From Drosophila persimilis (taxonomy: Eukaryota > Arthropoda > Insecta > Diptera > Drosophilidae), in assembly GCF_003286085.1 (NCBI RefSeq), contig NW_020825450.1, forward strand, positions 1 to 64,000: a stretch of 64,000 nucleotides of DNA, written 5' to 3'. The notes beneath the pieces are model-generated. The model was not told the origin of the DNA. It saw only the letters and a list, made by a program, of their open reading frames with translations, and searched no databases. This document shows positions 43,884 through 54,048 of this stretch, piece by piece. A program made the position numbers and the translations under genes. Numbering within the stretch: position 1 is the stretch's first letter; each line of letters begins with the position of its first letter.

Positions 43884-44361
43884 TGTTCGGGCGAAGCCCG
43901 AGTGTAAATTTTATACCATTGGTTTATTGCCTATCAATTCGCTTTCTTTTCTATTTTGGTCATTATACTAAACTAACGTAACGTAAGCGTAGCTTTATCT
44001 ATGATCGCTCAGCAACATGCTCTCATTTAATCATCTATTCTTATCTATGCTCGCTCTTGTTATCTTTTCTTTCCTATGCCGTCGCTAAGCCGTCAGCAGC
44101 TGCGCCTGCTCTAGCAGTTACCGCTTGATATAGTTGGAGAACAGACCCTTTTTGTCCCCAATCTATTACTTTGGCTCGAGATCGGCTCGCTTGCCTCATC
44201 CAAGTGTGTCACTCTAATACTATTGTAAAAGGCTCTGGCATCTTCGGCCACCCTCAACACACAAAATACCTATAATAAAATTTATAACGTTTTCGGAAAT
44301 TAATAATTTGCGTGAAATTATTGAACAATCATAGTCAGCGAAAAAGCTCGTTGTCTCAACA
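43884..44361 (+). repeat. 5' LTR of the BEL element (478 bp)
   Basis: Starts TGTTCGGGCGAAGCCCGA, which itself forms a small hairpin, and ends GTTGTCTCAACA. An AATAAA lies at about 44274. Direct partner of 49852-50327. Confidence 0.9.
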
Positions 44362-44363
44362 TT

Positions 44364-44383
44364 TGGTGACCCCTGGCGTGATC
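44364..44383 (+). other. primer-binding site, probably tRNA-Trp
   Basis: TGGTGACCCC then a 3-for-2 base difference and CGTGAT matches the complement of a Drosophila tRNA-Trp 3' end as recalled. It starts two bases after the LTR. Confidence 0.5.
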
Positions 44384-44619
44384 GTCAGTAACAATTTGGA
44401 AATAAACAATTATAAACAGTGAAAATTATCCGCTAAACATAACTGTTCGAACGCGAAGCGGTTAGTTCCCATTTCGTCGCGCGCTTGCTTACAAGCACTA
44501 ATACAGCTACGTGCATTAGCGGCTTCGGGTTCGCTGCACTTGCGCTTGCATACCAAAAAAAATCAAACGGTTGGTTCTTCGATTCTTCTTTGTGCTTTGC
44601 TCGCTGCTGCCTGTCGAAA

Positions 44620-47600
44620 ATGGATGAGTCTAATGACGTGCCGGAAAACAGGGTGTCTTTTTACAAACTAAAGGCACTCTCAATATACAACAAAGCCGTT
44701 TCACTTCGAGAGACGATATTGAATGATGAAAACAACCCAATCAGTGAAGATGCGCTAAGTGTTCATTTAAAATTCTTGGAAAAAATATCCGACTCATTTA
44801 ATGTTACTCATTCTAATTTAGAAGAGCTTGATGTAAGCGAAATTGGCAGCGACTTAAGCAACAATTTTGAGGATTTGGCGATGGAAATCGAAGTTCGTAT
44901 TCGCTCAGCACTCCGCAGGACTACCCAGAACATGCCGCATCACTCAACGATACGACCCGAGCTCAACGTTACTGCCTCCGGAAATGTACGGTCACGATAT
45001 CATATTCCTGACATTAAACTTCCCACTTTCCGTGGAGGTTATACTGAGTGGGCAGACTTTTACTCGATGTTTAGCACAGTAATAGATCAGGAGCCCTTTC
45101 TATCAAAGATTGAGAAGTTCCAGCACCTGCGCTCATGTTTGGATGGACCTGCCCTGGAGGCTGTTCGCTCTTTGGAAGTATCGGAGAGCAATTATGATAT
45201 TGCATTGGACATTTTAAACAATCGTTTCAATAATAAACGTTTAATCTTTCAGGCACACGTCGCTGAGATTCTGAGGCATGAGAAGGTTAAAGATGGGTCA
45301 ACTACAAAGCTACGTACTTTATCGGACAAGCTTCATTCTCACATGAGAGCGCTTAGATCGATGGGTACCATGGCGGAAATAGCTGGATGCATCATCGTTC
45401 ACTCCACATACAAGTATCTCGACTCTGATACCAGGACCAAATGGGAGGAGCTGTCGCCCCCTAACGTCATACCAACATGGGACCATTTTTCGGCTTTTTT
45501 GGAGAGGAGATGTCAAGCCATGGAGACCATGGATCAAGCTATGTTGATTCAAATCCATAGCAGTCAGGTTGGAAAACATAAACGAATCACTCATTCAAAA
45601 CACAGTCTTGTTGCTACAAATACAATCGTATTGGAATGCGTGTTCTGTGATAATAAAGCGCATAACATTTACAGCTGCACTCGCTTTGGAAACCTTTCGC
45701 CATCTTTGCGTCTTAGAGAGGCAAGGAAGCTTAGAGTTTGCTTCAACTGTTTGAAGAAGGGACATCGGAATACCTCCTGCAGTTCAGGCTCTTGTCGCAC
45801 ATGCGGTGAAAAGCATCATACCCTTTTACATATCAACAATCCGCTGCCTACGTCAGTTAACACGGAACCTGCAAACGCTACTACGTCTCCTATTCAGACA
45901 GACTTATGCCCAGGCCCCAATCTTTCAAGTTCTCTTGTTGCCGCTTCATCACCATGCTCGCCTCCTGCTCAGAATCTTAGCTCAGACGTAGTGCTTCTAG
46001 CCACGACAGTCATTATGATAAAGAGTCGAGTTGGTGATCTTCTTCCTTGCCGGGCTCTTCTGGATTCAGGCTCTCAGATTAATTTAATAACCTCTCGCTT
46101 TGCTCAGAGGCTTCAGCTGAAACGAGCCAAAGGGTCGGTATCAGTATCGGGTATCGGCGCTGATTCTGCATTTCACACGGAAGGTTCAGTTAATTTGGTC
46201 ATTCAATCCAGGACTTCCGATTACTTCACGAGTCTCACAGCTCTCGTTGCTCCACGTATTACAGGAAACCAGCCTGCTTCTTCATTTGATGTATCCAAAT
46301 GGGAAATGCCATCCAATATCAGCCTTGCTGACCCACACTTTAACAAATCTCAGCGCATCGATGTACTTATTGGAGCCAGCTTATTTTACGACATTTTATG
46401 CGTTGGACAGATCAAATTGGAGAGGGGACTTCCTATAATACAAAAAACCCGTCTCGGCTGGGTTGTCACAGGTGGAGGTCAGTACTCCCGCAGCTCAGTG
46501 CTCCTAGCTGCCTCTAGTTCGACGGAATTGAGTCAAACGCCTACCGTTGGTTTGGATGAGCTAGTGCGAAGGTTCTGGGAAGTGGAAAACTGCCACGGTC
46601 CCGCTACAGAAGCAACAAAGGAGGAAATTGCTTGCGAGGAACATTTCAAAAAACATTGCGGTCGGCTTCCAAGTGGCGAATATTGCGTTCAATTGCCTTT
46701 AAAGCTGAGTGACAGTCTTCTTGGAGATTCTTATCAACAAGCCTATCGCAGATTTCTCAATCTAGAGCGCAAGTTGGTTCGCAAACCGCTTCTCAAGGCC
46801 CAATACGCCGCATTTATAAAGGAATACGTCGATTTGAATCACATGTCCCCTGTCAAAAGTGACGCACTTAAACAATGCAAATTTTTTCTTCCTCATCACT
46901 GCGTCTTAAGAGAAGACAAAACCACCACAAAACTCCGAGTAGTTTTCGACGGATCCGCTTGTACATCTACAGGATATTCCCTCAACGATATATTGATGTC
47001 AGGCCCAACAATTCAGCCAAAGTTAGTTACGACTCTTCTTCGATTTCGTACCTTTCGTATAGCATTGACTGGTGACATTTGTAAAATGTATAGATGCGTC
47101 CGTGTCTCGCCCCAAGATAGTTTTCTGCAGTGCATACTGTGGCGTGACTCACCCCTCGAGGAGCTAAGGACATTCAAGCTGGATACCGTGACCTATGGAA
47201 CGAAACCAGCAGCATTTCTGGCCGTCCGTTCTATGCACCAACTAGCGGCAGACGAGAGTTCGTCATATCCAATTGGCTCTGAAGTTGTGCTGCGGGACTT
47301 TTACGTGGATGATTTGCTAACGGGGGGAGATACTACAAATGAGGTGCTGGAAATAATTCGCCAGGTGTCAGGACTATTAGCCAAAGGAAATTTCAAGATC
47401 AGAAAATGGTGTTCCAACGATACATATGTACTCGATCAAACACCCCATGAAGATAGGGAAACATTTGTTAAATTTACTGATGGCAGCGATGTAACCAAGA
47501 CGCTAGGTTTAGCATGGAATCCCACTTCGGATGAGCTATTATTTTCATTCTGTCCCAATCAAGTCCCTTCGAAACCAACTAAGCGAGTTGTATTGTCAAC

Positions 47601-49875
47601 TATTGCACGATTTTATGATCCACTCGGACTTATAGGGCCAGTTATTACTAAAGCAAAAATATTTCTACAGCAGCTGTGGAAAGAAAAGCTTCATTGGGAT
47701 GAAAGTCTGCCAGTCTCCTTACGCACAACTTGGATCAACTTTATTCAGCAGTTTGACTCTATGCAACAAATTTCTTTCCCGCGCCTATCTTTCCTTCGAA
47801 GCAGCAACCTTGAAATGCATGGATTTTGTGATGCCAGCATGAGTGCTTATGGAGCTTGCATCTACGCTGTTTCGCAAGGCGACAATGGAGTCAAGGCAAA
47901 TCTTCTATCTTCCAGATCTCGTGTAGCGCCACTGAAGACTATCACAATACCCAAGTTGGAATTATGTGGTGCAGCGCTACTCGCTCAGCTTATGCATGAA
48001 GTGTCTTTGATGAACTTCAAGTGCTCTTATTATTGCTGGTGTGACTCCACAGTCGTTTTGGCTTGGATCAAGAATCAACCATCCAACTTCAATGTATTTG
48101 TCGCTAATAGACTTTCTGTTATTCAGGAACTCACATCTGGAATGTCTTGGCTGCACGTGCCAACTGATCTAAACCCTGCCGATATGCTTTCTCGAGGATC
48201 ATTACCAGCTGAGCTCATCAATTCTCATCTTTGGAAGTATGGACCTACATACTTGACAGCCAGTAAGGATCAATGGCCAAGTACACCTGCTCTTCCAGAG
48301 CCGGTTTTGGAGGCACGAAAAACCATACTAATTACAAACTGCGCGTCAAGATATTTGGTGGAAGAATCAAAGTTTGTAAATTCCTTCCCCAAAATGCAAC
48401 GAATTTTTGCGTATGTATGCAAATTCATTCATCGACGAAAGTCTGGAATGACTGTGGAGGACTTGCGTTTGGGAACCGAACTGCTTATTCGTCTTACTCA
48501 ACAATCTCGTCTATCCACTGAAATAAGAGCCCTGGAAACGCGAAAGGACATCAAGGCTTCAAGCTCGATCGCCTCTCTTTCGCCATTTTTAGATGATTGC
48601 GGTTTGCTTCGAGTTGGAGGGCGTCTTAAAAACTCTACCTTGGACTTTGAAGCACGGCATCCCATAATATTGCCCAAAAATCATTCCATCACTTCTGCTC
48701 TGATACGGCACTTACACGAAAAGCACCTTCACGCTGGACCCCAGTCGCTATTAGCCATCATTCGTCAAACGTACTGGCCAATCGGTGGCCGAAAGACCGT
48801 AGCACACGTAATCCAAAAGTGTGTCAGATGCTTTAGAGTGAAGCCTCGAACTCTCGAGCAAATAATGGCAGATCTTCCGGTGGACAGAGTCAGCGAATCT
48901 CGTGCATTTTTAGTTACCGGCGTGGACTATTGTCCGTTTCTGTATAAATCAGAAGTTCGAAACCGGCCCCCACTAAAGTGCTACATGAGCATTTTTATAT
49001 GCTTCTCCACCAAGGCGGTTCACATCGAGCTTGTGAAGGATCTTACAACATCTGCGTTCCTCTCTGCTCTTCGCCGTTTCATTTGCACCCGTGGAAGACC
49101 GATTCGTATTTGGTCAGATAATGCCACAAATTTTGTTGGAGCGCGGAACGAACTGGCGGAACTTAAGTCGCTATTCCTAAGCGACAGTCATCAAGAAGCC
49201 GTGCATCAAGCTTGTCTCAACGATTGCATCGATTGGCGTTTCATTCCTCCTAGATCGCCACATTTTGGAGGATTGTGGGAGGCGTCAGTCAAGCTTGCTA
49301 AGCATCATCTTCGACGTGCCCTCGGATCCTCGCTTCTTGGATTTGATGAGCTGCGCACTCTCGCGTGCAATATCTGTGCAATCATTAATTCAAGGCCATT
49401 GTTTCCTCTTTCAGAGAACCCTGCAGATCTCGATGTACTCACGCCCAGCCATTTTCTAGTTGGCGCCCCTATCACAACCTTCTTGGAGCCTGACTTGGTT
49501 CATTTAAACGTCGATCGCTTGGACCGTTGGCAGAAGGTCACACAGCTTCAGCAAATCTTTTGGTCTCGCTGGCGCCAATCGTATTTAACCAGTCTTCAAG
49601 AAAGAACGAAGTGGCGCACCCGGAATCCTGAGCTTCACGTCAATGATGTCGTTCTTGTTAAGGACGAGAACTTCCCTCCTCTGAAGTGGCCTCTAGCGAG
49701 AATCCTCGAGCTCATCCCAGGAGCTGATGGCGTATCTCGAGTCGCCTTGATCAGGATGGCTACAGGTGTTAGCCGAAGAGCACTTGCAAAACTATGTCTA
49801 TTGCCTCTACGAGATGAGGTGAAAGGCATGGATCCTTCCACGGGGGGAGTATGTTCGGGCGAAGCCCGAGTGTAA
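44620..49875 (+). CDS. BEL/Pao gag-pol polyprotein (1751 codons, intact)
   Basis: The ATG at 44620 starts an uninterrupted frame. Order: gag DUF1759-like core (LPTFRGGYTEWADFYSMF; VEKFQHLRS-type IEKFQHLRSCLDGPALE, about 45020-45270); three zinc clusters (CVFCDNKAHNIYSC, CFNCLKKGHRNTSC, CRTCGEKHHTLLH, 45637-45835); aspartic protease ALLDSGSQINLIT (46050-46090); reverse transcriptase with RVVFDGSA and the catalytic FYVDDLLTGG (about 47298); RNase H (FCDASMSAYGA about 47824; WCDSTVVLAWI about 48039); integrase with H-H-C-C (48703-48830), D in TGVDYCP (48917), D in WSDNATNF (49112), E in GLWEASVKLA (49270); and a C-terminal DUF5641-like domain (WRTRNPELHVNDVVLVKD). It stops 24 bases into the 3' LTR. 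The frame is also open upstream to 44485 without an ATG. Confidence 0.92.
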   Translation: MDESNDVPENRVSFYKLKALSIYNKAVSLRETILNDENNPISEDALSVHLKFLEKISDSFNVTHSNLEELDVSEIGSDLSNNFEDLAMEIEVRIRSALRRTTQNMPHHSTIRPELNVTASGNVRSRYHIPDIKLPTFRGGYTEWADFYSMFSTVIDQEPFLSKIEKFQHLRSCLDGPALEAVRSLEVSESNYDIALDILNNRFNNKRLIFQAHVAEILRHEKVKDGSTTKLRTLSDKLHSHMRALRSMGTMAEIAGCIIVHSTYKYLDSDTRTKWEELSPPNVIPTWDHFSAFLERRCQAMETMDQAMLIQIHSSQVGKHKRITHSKHSLVATNTIVLECVFCDNKAHNIYSCTRFGNLSPSLRLREARKLRVCFNCLKKGHRNTSCSSGSCRTCGEKHHTLLHINNPLPTSVNTEPANATTSPIQTDLCPGPNLSSSLVAASSPCSPPAQNLSSDVVLLATTVIMIKSRVGDLLPCRALLDSGSQINLITSRFAQRLQLKRAKGSVSVSGIGADSAFHTEGSVNLVIQSRTSDYFTSLTALVAPRITGNQPASSFDVSKWEMPSNISLADPHFNKSQRIDVLIGASLFYDILCVGQIKLERGLPIIQKTRLGWVVTGGGQYSRSSVLLAASSSTELSQTPTVGLDELVRRFWEVENCHGPATEATKEEIACEEHFKKHCGRLPSGEYCVQLPLKLSDSLLGDSYQQAYRRFLNLERKLVRKPLLKAQYAAFIKEYVDLNHMSPVKSDALKQCKFFLPHHCVLREDKTTTKLRVVFDGSACTSTGYSLNDILMSGPTIQPKLVTTLLRFRTFRIALTGDICKMYRCVRVSPQDSFLQCILWRDSPLEELRTFKLDTVTYGTKPAAFLAVRSMHQLAADESSSYPIGSEVVLRDFYVDDLLTGGDTTNEVLEIIRQVSGLLAKGNFKIRKWCSNDTYVLDQTPHEDRETFVKFTDGSDVTKTLGLAWNPTSDELLFSFCPNQVPSKPTKRVVLSTIARFYDPLGLIGPVITKAKIFLQQLWKEKLHWDESLPVSLRTTWINFIQQFDSMQQISFPRLSFLRSSNLEMHGFCDASMSAYGACIYAVSQGDNGVKANLLSSRSRVAPLKTITIPKLELCGAALLAQLMHEVSLMNFKCSYYCWCDSTVVLAWIKNQPSNFNVFVANRLSVIQELTSGMSWLHVPTDLNPADMLSRGSLPAELINSHLWKYGPTYLTASKDQWPSTPALPEPVLEARKTILITNCASRYLVEESKFVNSFPKMQRIFAYVCKFIHRRKSGMTVEDLRLGTELLIRLTQQSRLSTEIRALETRKDIKASSSIASLSPFLDDCGLLRVGGRLKNSTLDFEARHPIILPKNHSITSALIRHLHEKHLHAGPQSLLAIIRQTYWPIGGRKTVAHVIQKCVRCFRVKPRTLEQIMADLPVDRVSESRAFLVTGVDYCPFLYKSEVRNRPPLKCYMSIFICFSTKAVHIELVKDLTTSAFLSALRRFICTRGRPIRIWSDNATNFVGARNELAELKSLFLSDSHQEAVHQACLNDCIDWRFIPPRSPHFGGLWEASVKLAKHHLRRALGSSLLGFDELRTLACNICAIINSRPLFPLSENPADLDVLTPSHFLVGAPITTFLEPDLVHLNVDRLDRWQKVTQLQQIFWSRWRQSYLTSLQERTKWRTRNPELHVNDVVLVKDENFPPLKWPLARILELIPGADGVSRVALIRMATGVSRRALAKLCLLPLRDEVKGMDPSTGGVCSGEARV

Positions 49876-50327
49876 ATTTTATACCATTGGTTTATTGCCT
49901 ATCAATTCGCTTTCTTTTCTATTTTGGTCATTATACTAAACTAACGTAACGTAAGCGTAGCTTTATCTATGCTCGCTCAGCAACATGCTCTCATTTAATC
50001 ATCTATTCTTATCTATGCTCGCTCTTGTTATCTTTTCTTTCCTATGCCGTCGCTAAGCCGTCAGCAGCTGCGCCTGCTCTAGCAGTTACCGCTTGATATA
50101 GTTGGAGAACAGACCCTTTTTGTCCCCAATCTATTACTTTGGCTCGAGATCGGCTCGCTTGCCTCATCCAAGTGTGTCACTCTAATACTATTGTAAAAGG
50201 CTCTGGCATCTTCGGCCACCCTCAACACACAAAATACCTATAATAAAATTTATAACGTTTTCGGAAATTAATAATTTGTGAAATTATTGAACAATCATAG
50301 TCAGCGAAAAAGCTCGTTGTCTCAACA
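49852..50327 (+). repeat. 3' LTR of the BEL element (476 bp)
   Basis: Same ends as the 5' LTR. The gag-pol stop codon lies at 49873-49875 inside it. Confidence 0.9.
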
Positions 50328-50332
50328 GATAC
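50328..50332. repeat. target site duplication of the BEL element, right copy
   Basis: GATAC; see 43879-43883. Confidence 0.85.
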
Positions 50333-51186
50333 TGTTTGCCATATACCGGTCTATCATGTTCAGTGTTAATCTCTCCTTTTATATCCGTTCTGAACGGTAA
50401 CTGTAAATCTATATTAGCATGGTCTTCTTCGATGATAGATACCATTTTCTCTCTGAGATTTTCTAAATTGTCCTCTTTGTAGGTTATTGTGTTACACAAT
50501 TTCATTTTTTTCAATTCAGAATTTGCATAACTTTGTATGTCGGATATTTCTACGACGGCGCGTTCAGGATTTTTGCATCCCAGACTTTTAAATTGTTCAA
50601 TGTCGGATAATTCAACGACGGCGTGTTCAGGATTCTTTAATCCCAAACTATTAAAACTTTGGATGTCGGATGATTCAACGACGGCGGGTTCAGGATATTT
50701 GAATCCAAAACTATTGACGGATAATTCTTCGTCGGCGTGCTCAGGATTTTTTCATCCCAAGCTATATAAACTTCCTTCTACCTTTACTGAATCACTTTTC
50801 ATTTCTTTTTCTTCTTCAAAATATTTTTTTATTATATATTCCTTCAATGGAAGGATGGTTTTTCCTTCTATAAAGGTTAATTTGTTTAAAGAAAGAACCT
50901 CGTCTTATATTAGTTTCTCTTCATTGTCTTTATAACTTACAGTCCCCTTTCCTGTATCAATAACAGCTCCGATTTTCTTTAATAGGTTAAATCCTATTAG
51001 TAAATCTGCCTCCATTCCATCTATTTCGTAAAACACTTGTTTTGTGTTGAAAATAGTTATATTATGGAAATATTTAATTATTGAAAACCCATTTACTGTA
51101 GCAACTTTCTTATAAATTGATAATTCTTTTTTATTTTCGTAAATTCCTTTTTTTATATAACAGGAAGTTGCTCCTGTATCTATCAA
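50333..51186 (-). pseudogene. gypsy-like protease and repeat-rich linker to reverse transcriptase
   Basis: The protease (50905-51186) begins IDTGATSCYIKKG and continues to DGMEADLLIGFNLL. Between protease and polymerase is a linker with four degenerate ~21-residue repeats of the form KNPExAVVExSDI (plus-strand marks at 50553, 50616, 50679 and 50730, spaced 63, 63 and 51 bases). A TGA at about 50756 interrupts the linker upstream of the four repeats. The frame then runs into the BEL insertion site (KGEINTEHDRPVYGKQY). Confidence 0.65.
50530..50760 (-). repeat. 63-bp coding tandem repeats in the gypsy-like pol linker
   Basis: Four units share 'gacggcg.gttcaggat' on the plus strand and encode about 21 residues each (the last is shorter). 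They lie between protease and reverse transcriptase. Confidence 0.7.
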
Positions 51187-51383
51187 AACTTTTAATTCTC
51201 TGTTTATTTTTGTATCTACTCTTTTTAAGTAGGGCAGACCTACTTCGGGGGCTGATCTAAGAAATGGTCCTCCTCAATGTTATTTATCCGCATTGCTTTA
51301 TTAGCCGGTTGTTCCGACGTTTCATTTGGTTTACGTTTCTGTGCTTGATTTGTGTTAGATTGATTATTCGGTACTACGTTTGC

Positions 51384-52456
51384 CTAAAAATGCTGAGCTT
51401 GGTTATAATTGTTATTATTTCTCCTATAATAACCATTAGTATTCTCCCGATAATATCTATTATTATTATTATTATTTCCCCTGAATTGATTGCTGTTCTG
51501 TCGGTTCTGGATTTGTAATGATTCGTCTACATCCATTGGTTCTGGGGCCTGATTTTGTTGTCTATTACCCAAGAAATAGGGTTGTCCCCATGACATTTTA
51601 TTCCTCTGAAAATCGCTTTTTTGGTCGAATGGTGAACTATTAGTCCTTGGTTGTCGTTGGTTGAATCTTAATGTATTGTAATTATTATTCCCTGAATTTC
51701 TGGGGCCACTGAATTGGTAGGCAAATTGGGCCGGAATGTTATTTGATTGCAATTCCTGTACCTTTGCCAAGGCATTCGGTAAATCTGGGGGATTCAATGA
51801 AAATATGATTTCTGCAATGCCGCCGTTTAGGCCAGTGACAAAAATGCGTAAGGCATTGTCTCTAATTTTTTTATTTGATTCTTTTGTGATTTCGCTGTCC
51901 TTTCCGTGAGTCATTATTGTCTTATTTATTAACAAGGTCATTTTCTTGTTAATCTCGTTATAGAAATCTATTATTGAAAGGTTCCCTTGTCGGAGAACGC
52001 TTAGCTCCTGTTCTATTATATAAATTGGTCTCTTGTCACTGTAAACAAAGTCAAGTCGTGAAAGTATGGCATCAAAATTTAAAACTGTCCCGTGGTTGGT
52101 CAGAGCGTCATGTGCTGGTCCTGTTATTTTGTTTTTGTTTGTTAAAATTGTTAAGGCAATATAATATTGCTTACTTCCTTTCTTATATAATTTCACTGCA
52201 GTTTCTGCAGCTTCCCTCCATCCTACGTATTGGTTTAATCCACCATTGAAAATTGGTAGGGATTCTATTACCTTTAATGTGGTGTCATCTTTTATTGTCT
52301 CGTCTATGGTTCTGCCTGATAATCTAATACCTGATCGGATTTAGTTTCTATTTGTTGTTTCAAATTTACTATTTGCTCCTGTACTTGTGAAATTTGAAGT
52401 GCTATCAATTGTTTGACCAGATCAGTGAGATCGGTCCTTGTTTGTGAGTTAATCAT
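51384..52456 (-). pseudogene. gypsy-like gag with one frameshift
   Basis: The first ATG is at 52456. A coiled-coil-like start (LVKQLIALQISQVQEQIVNLKQQIE) ends in a frameshift at about 52315. The rest (from about 52310 to 51384) is continuous: GGLNQYVGWREAAETAV, DALTNHGTVLNFDAI, FYNEINKKMTLL, FVTGLNGGIAEIIF, then an Asn/Arg-rich tail (NNNNRYYREN). No zinc knuckle is visible, which is usual in gypsy-group gags. Confidence 0.68.
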
Positions 52457-52492
52457 TTTTAGTTTTCCAAACTCTAAAGTTAGTTGATCCAC

Positions 52493-53050
52493 CTTAAATT
52501 TTTCTTATATGTTTGTTTTTATATTCTTGACCACCGCTGGGGTTAGACCTAATTTAACTTATATATTTAGTACTACAACTTTCGCTCACGAACTATCCAG
52601 TAGGGGTCGTCCTTCTTAGGGCCTTCCTTCTTGATTTGGCTGACAGATCTTCGAACGGGTCTTCCTTCTTGATTTGGCTGACAGATCTTCGAACGGGTCT
52701 TCCTTCGTAAATTTCTTTGTTGTTTAACTGGGTCTTCTGGGGGTCTTCCTTCGTTGGTTTATCTGATAGTTTCACTTTCTTTGTGTTTTGTTTTGATTGG
52801 TTTTGTTTAAAGATTTTGGTTTTTTTGGTTTTTTTGTATTTTTGAATTGTCTTGATTAGCTTTTCTTGTATTTATTTTTGCACACCCTAAGCTCCGGTTT
52901 GTTTCCTTTTTATCTCACTTTTTCTTATCTAATATCTCACAGTCACTCCGCGTTTTTATATTGAAGGATTTATTCCATTAATTAATTGTCCTTCGGGTTT
53001 CGGCACAACGCAACACTTTTATTATTCGGTGCTTTTTATGCAACGTCGCC
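52493..53050 (-). other. leader of the gypsy-like element
   Basis: Untranslated leader containing a 42-base tandem repeat (two copies, about 52626-52710, 'gatttggctgacagatcttc'). I looked for Su(Hw)-type TGCATA insulator motifs and found none. Confidence 0.5.
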
Positions 53051-53068
53051 CCACGTTGGGCGCCAATT
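53051..53068 (-). other. primer-binding site, tRNA-Lys(CUU) type
   Basis: The minus strand reads TGGCGCCCAACGTGGGGC, complementary to the tRNA-Lys(CUU) 3' end, adjoining the LTR end at 53069. Confidence 0.8.
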
Positions 53069-53275
53069 AAATAACTGCGGTAGCGGATTGCGTTTTTAAA
53101 AAGTTTTTATTTAACTTCTAAGTTCACAGATATAGATTTAAGTTGAGGGTCACAAAGGATTCCGGACAAAGGGTTTGCGCGATCTTAATTTTTAGCTCGA
53201 CTTTGCGGTGTCGCTTCTGGATCAAGACTTGCATGTTTTTGAACCATCGAATTAAAGGCGGCAATTCTGCATTAT
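53069..53275 (-). repeat. 5' LTR remnant of the gypsy-like element
   Basis: The sequence upstream of the primer site has an AAATAAA-type signal (about 53103) near its end. Its outer part is cut at about 53275, where RING-gag sequence starts, so only about 207 bases remain. Confidence 0.5.
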
Positions 53276-54002
53276 ACTGGAAACTTTTGCTGGTGCGACG
53301 TGTGAGCTCGAATTACTTCGATTTGCACTCGCTCTGAAAAATCTAAAATAACTTCTGCGTGACTATCTCGTGCTTGACCGATACCCACGTTATTTGTTTG
53401 GTTAATGTTATTGTAACCGGAAACATCGGGAGTGATATGTTCTGGTTGTGTCAACTGGAATGACGCTAATTGATTTTGAAGATTCAATTGTTTTGCTTAA
53501 AAATGAAGTTAGTTGTTCCATTAACTGAGCCTGTTGAATGCTTACAGCAGAGTGGACGTAGTTAGCGATTTCCACTTGAGTGGTTATTGTAAGGGTTGTG
53601 TTGTTGGTTTCAGTTTCTGTTGGTGAGCGATCTAACCTGGATCGTTGAGTTGATCTCGTATTCATACCACTTCTAATAAACTTTTGGTCCTTTTTAGGTC
53701 GATTAGACGTTCCGTCTATTGTGCTAAAAGATTCGTTAGCACTAGTTGGGCGTGTTCCTTCGGCGTGCTCGGCTAACAACGTGTTGTTAGAGAATGTTAG
53801 TGCCAGAGCAGAACAATCTAATGAACAGGTGGGACATTTTGGGTTTGTCCTGATCTGTTCCAAAATACAAAGTTTATGGAATTTGTGTCTACACAATGGG
53901 TATAATCTCACTAGTTCCCAATACTTCGTTGCAAATTCCACAAAATGGTTCTGCTTCTTGCAAAGCAGTTTTTATATCATCCGTACTTCGCCTTACATCC
54001 AT
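53276..54002 (-). pseudogene. RING-H2-type retroelement gag remnant
   Basis: An ATG at 54002 starts a frame with PFCGICNEVLG. After a frameshift near 53920 the frame continues with CRHKFHKLC and CPTC, together giving a RING-H2 pattern (C-x2-C, C-x-H-x2-H-x2-C, C-x2-C). A Ser/Thr/Asn-rich region and a helical stretch (IANYVHSAVSIQQAQLMEQL) follow; the frame shifts again near 53450 and ends at 53272. There is no gag core or zinc knuckle before the break. It parallels the RING-like gags at 6908 and 11591, but the sequence is different. A captured host RING gene is the alternative. Confidence 0.5.
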
Positions 54003-54048
54003 TGTATATCAGACAATATTTAAGGAATTAAAGAAAAAAAACTAATAA

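Larger units (their letters stand above)
43884..50327 (+). mobile_element. BEL/Pao LTR retrotransposon, complete and young (6.4 kb)
   Basis: Two near-identical LTRs (478 and 476 bp) flank a 5.5 kb interior with one long uninterrupted gag-pol frame. Target duplications GATAC bound it. A primer-binding site follows the 5' LTR, and a purine run (cacggggggagta) precedes the 3' LTR. The only LTR differences I see are a 2-base indel (near 44309 and 50277) and one substitution (near 44003 and 49970), so insertion was recent. It is the only element here with apparently full coding capacity. Confidence 0.9.
41439..53275 (-). mobile_element. gypsy-like Ty3 element, decayed, split by a BEL insertion
   Basis: Reading the minus strand: LTR remnant (53069-53275), tRNA-Lys primer site (53051-53068), leader, gag, protease, a repeat-rich linker, reverse transcriptase, RNase H, integrase. 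The BEL element at 43884-50327 interrupts it within the N-terminal part of the reverse transcriptase region. No env and no 3' LTR are seen before the LOA insertion at 41427. The gag and polymerase phrases resemble the gypsy (errantivirus) group. Multiple frameshifts; dead. Confidence 0.75.

Noticed and set aside
44485-44619. 45-residue N-terminal extension of the BEL polyprotein
   Set aside because: It is open but has no ATG; the first ATG in frame is at 44620.
52800-52920. gypsy-type Su(Hw) insulator array in the leader of the gypsy-like element
   Set aside because: No TGCATA-type core motifs were found; only T-rich runs are present.
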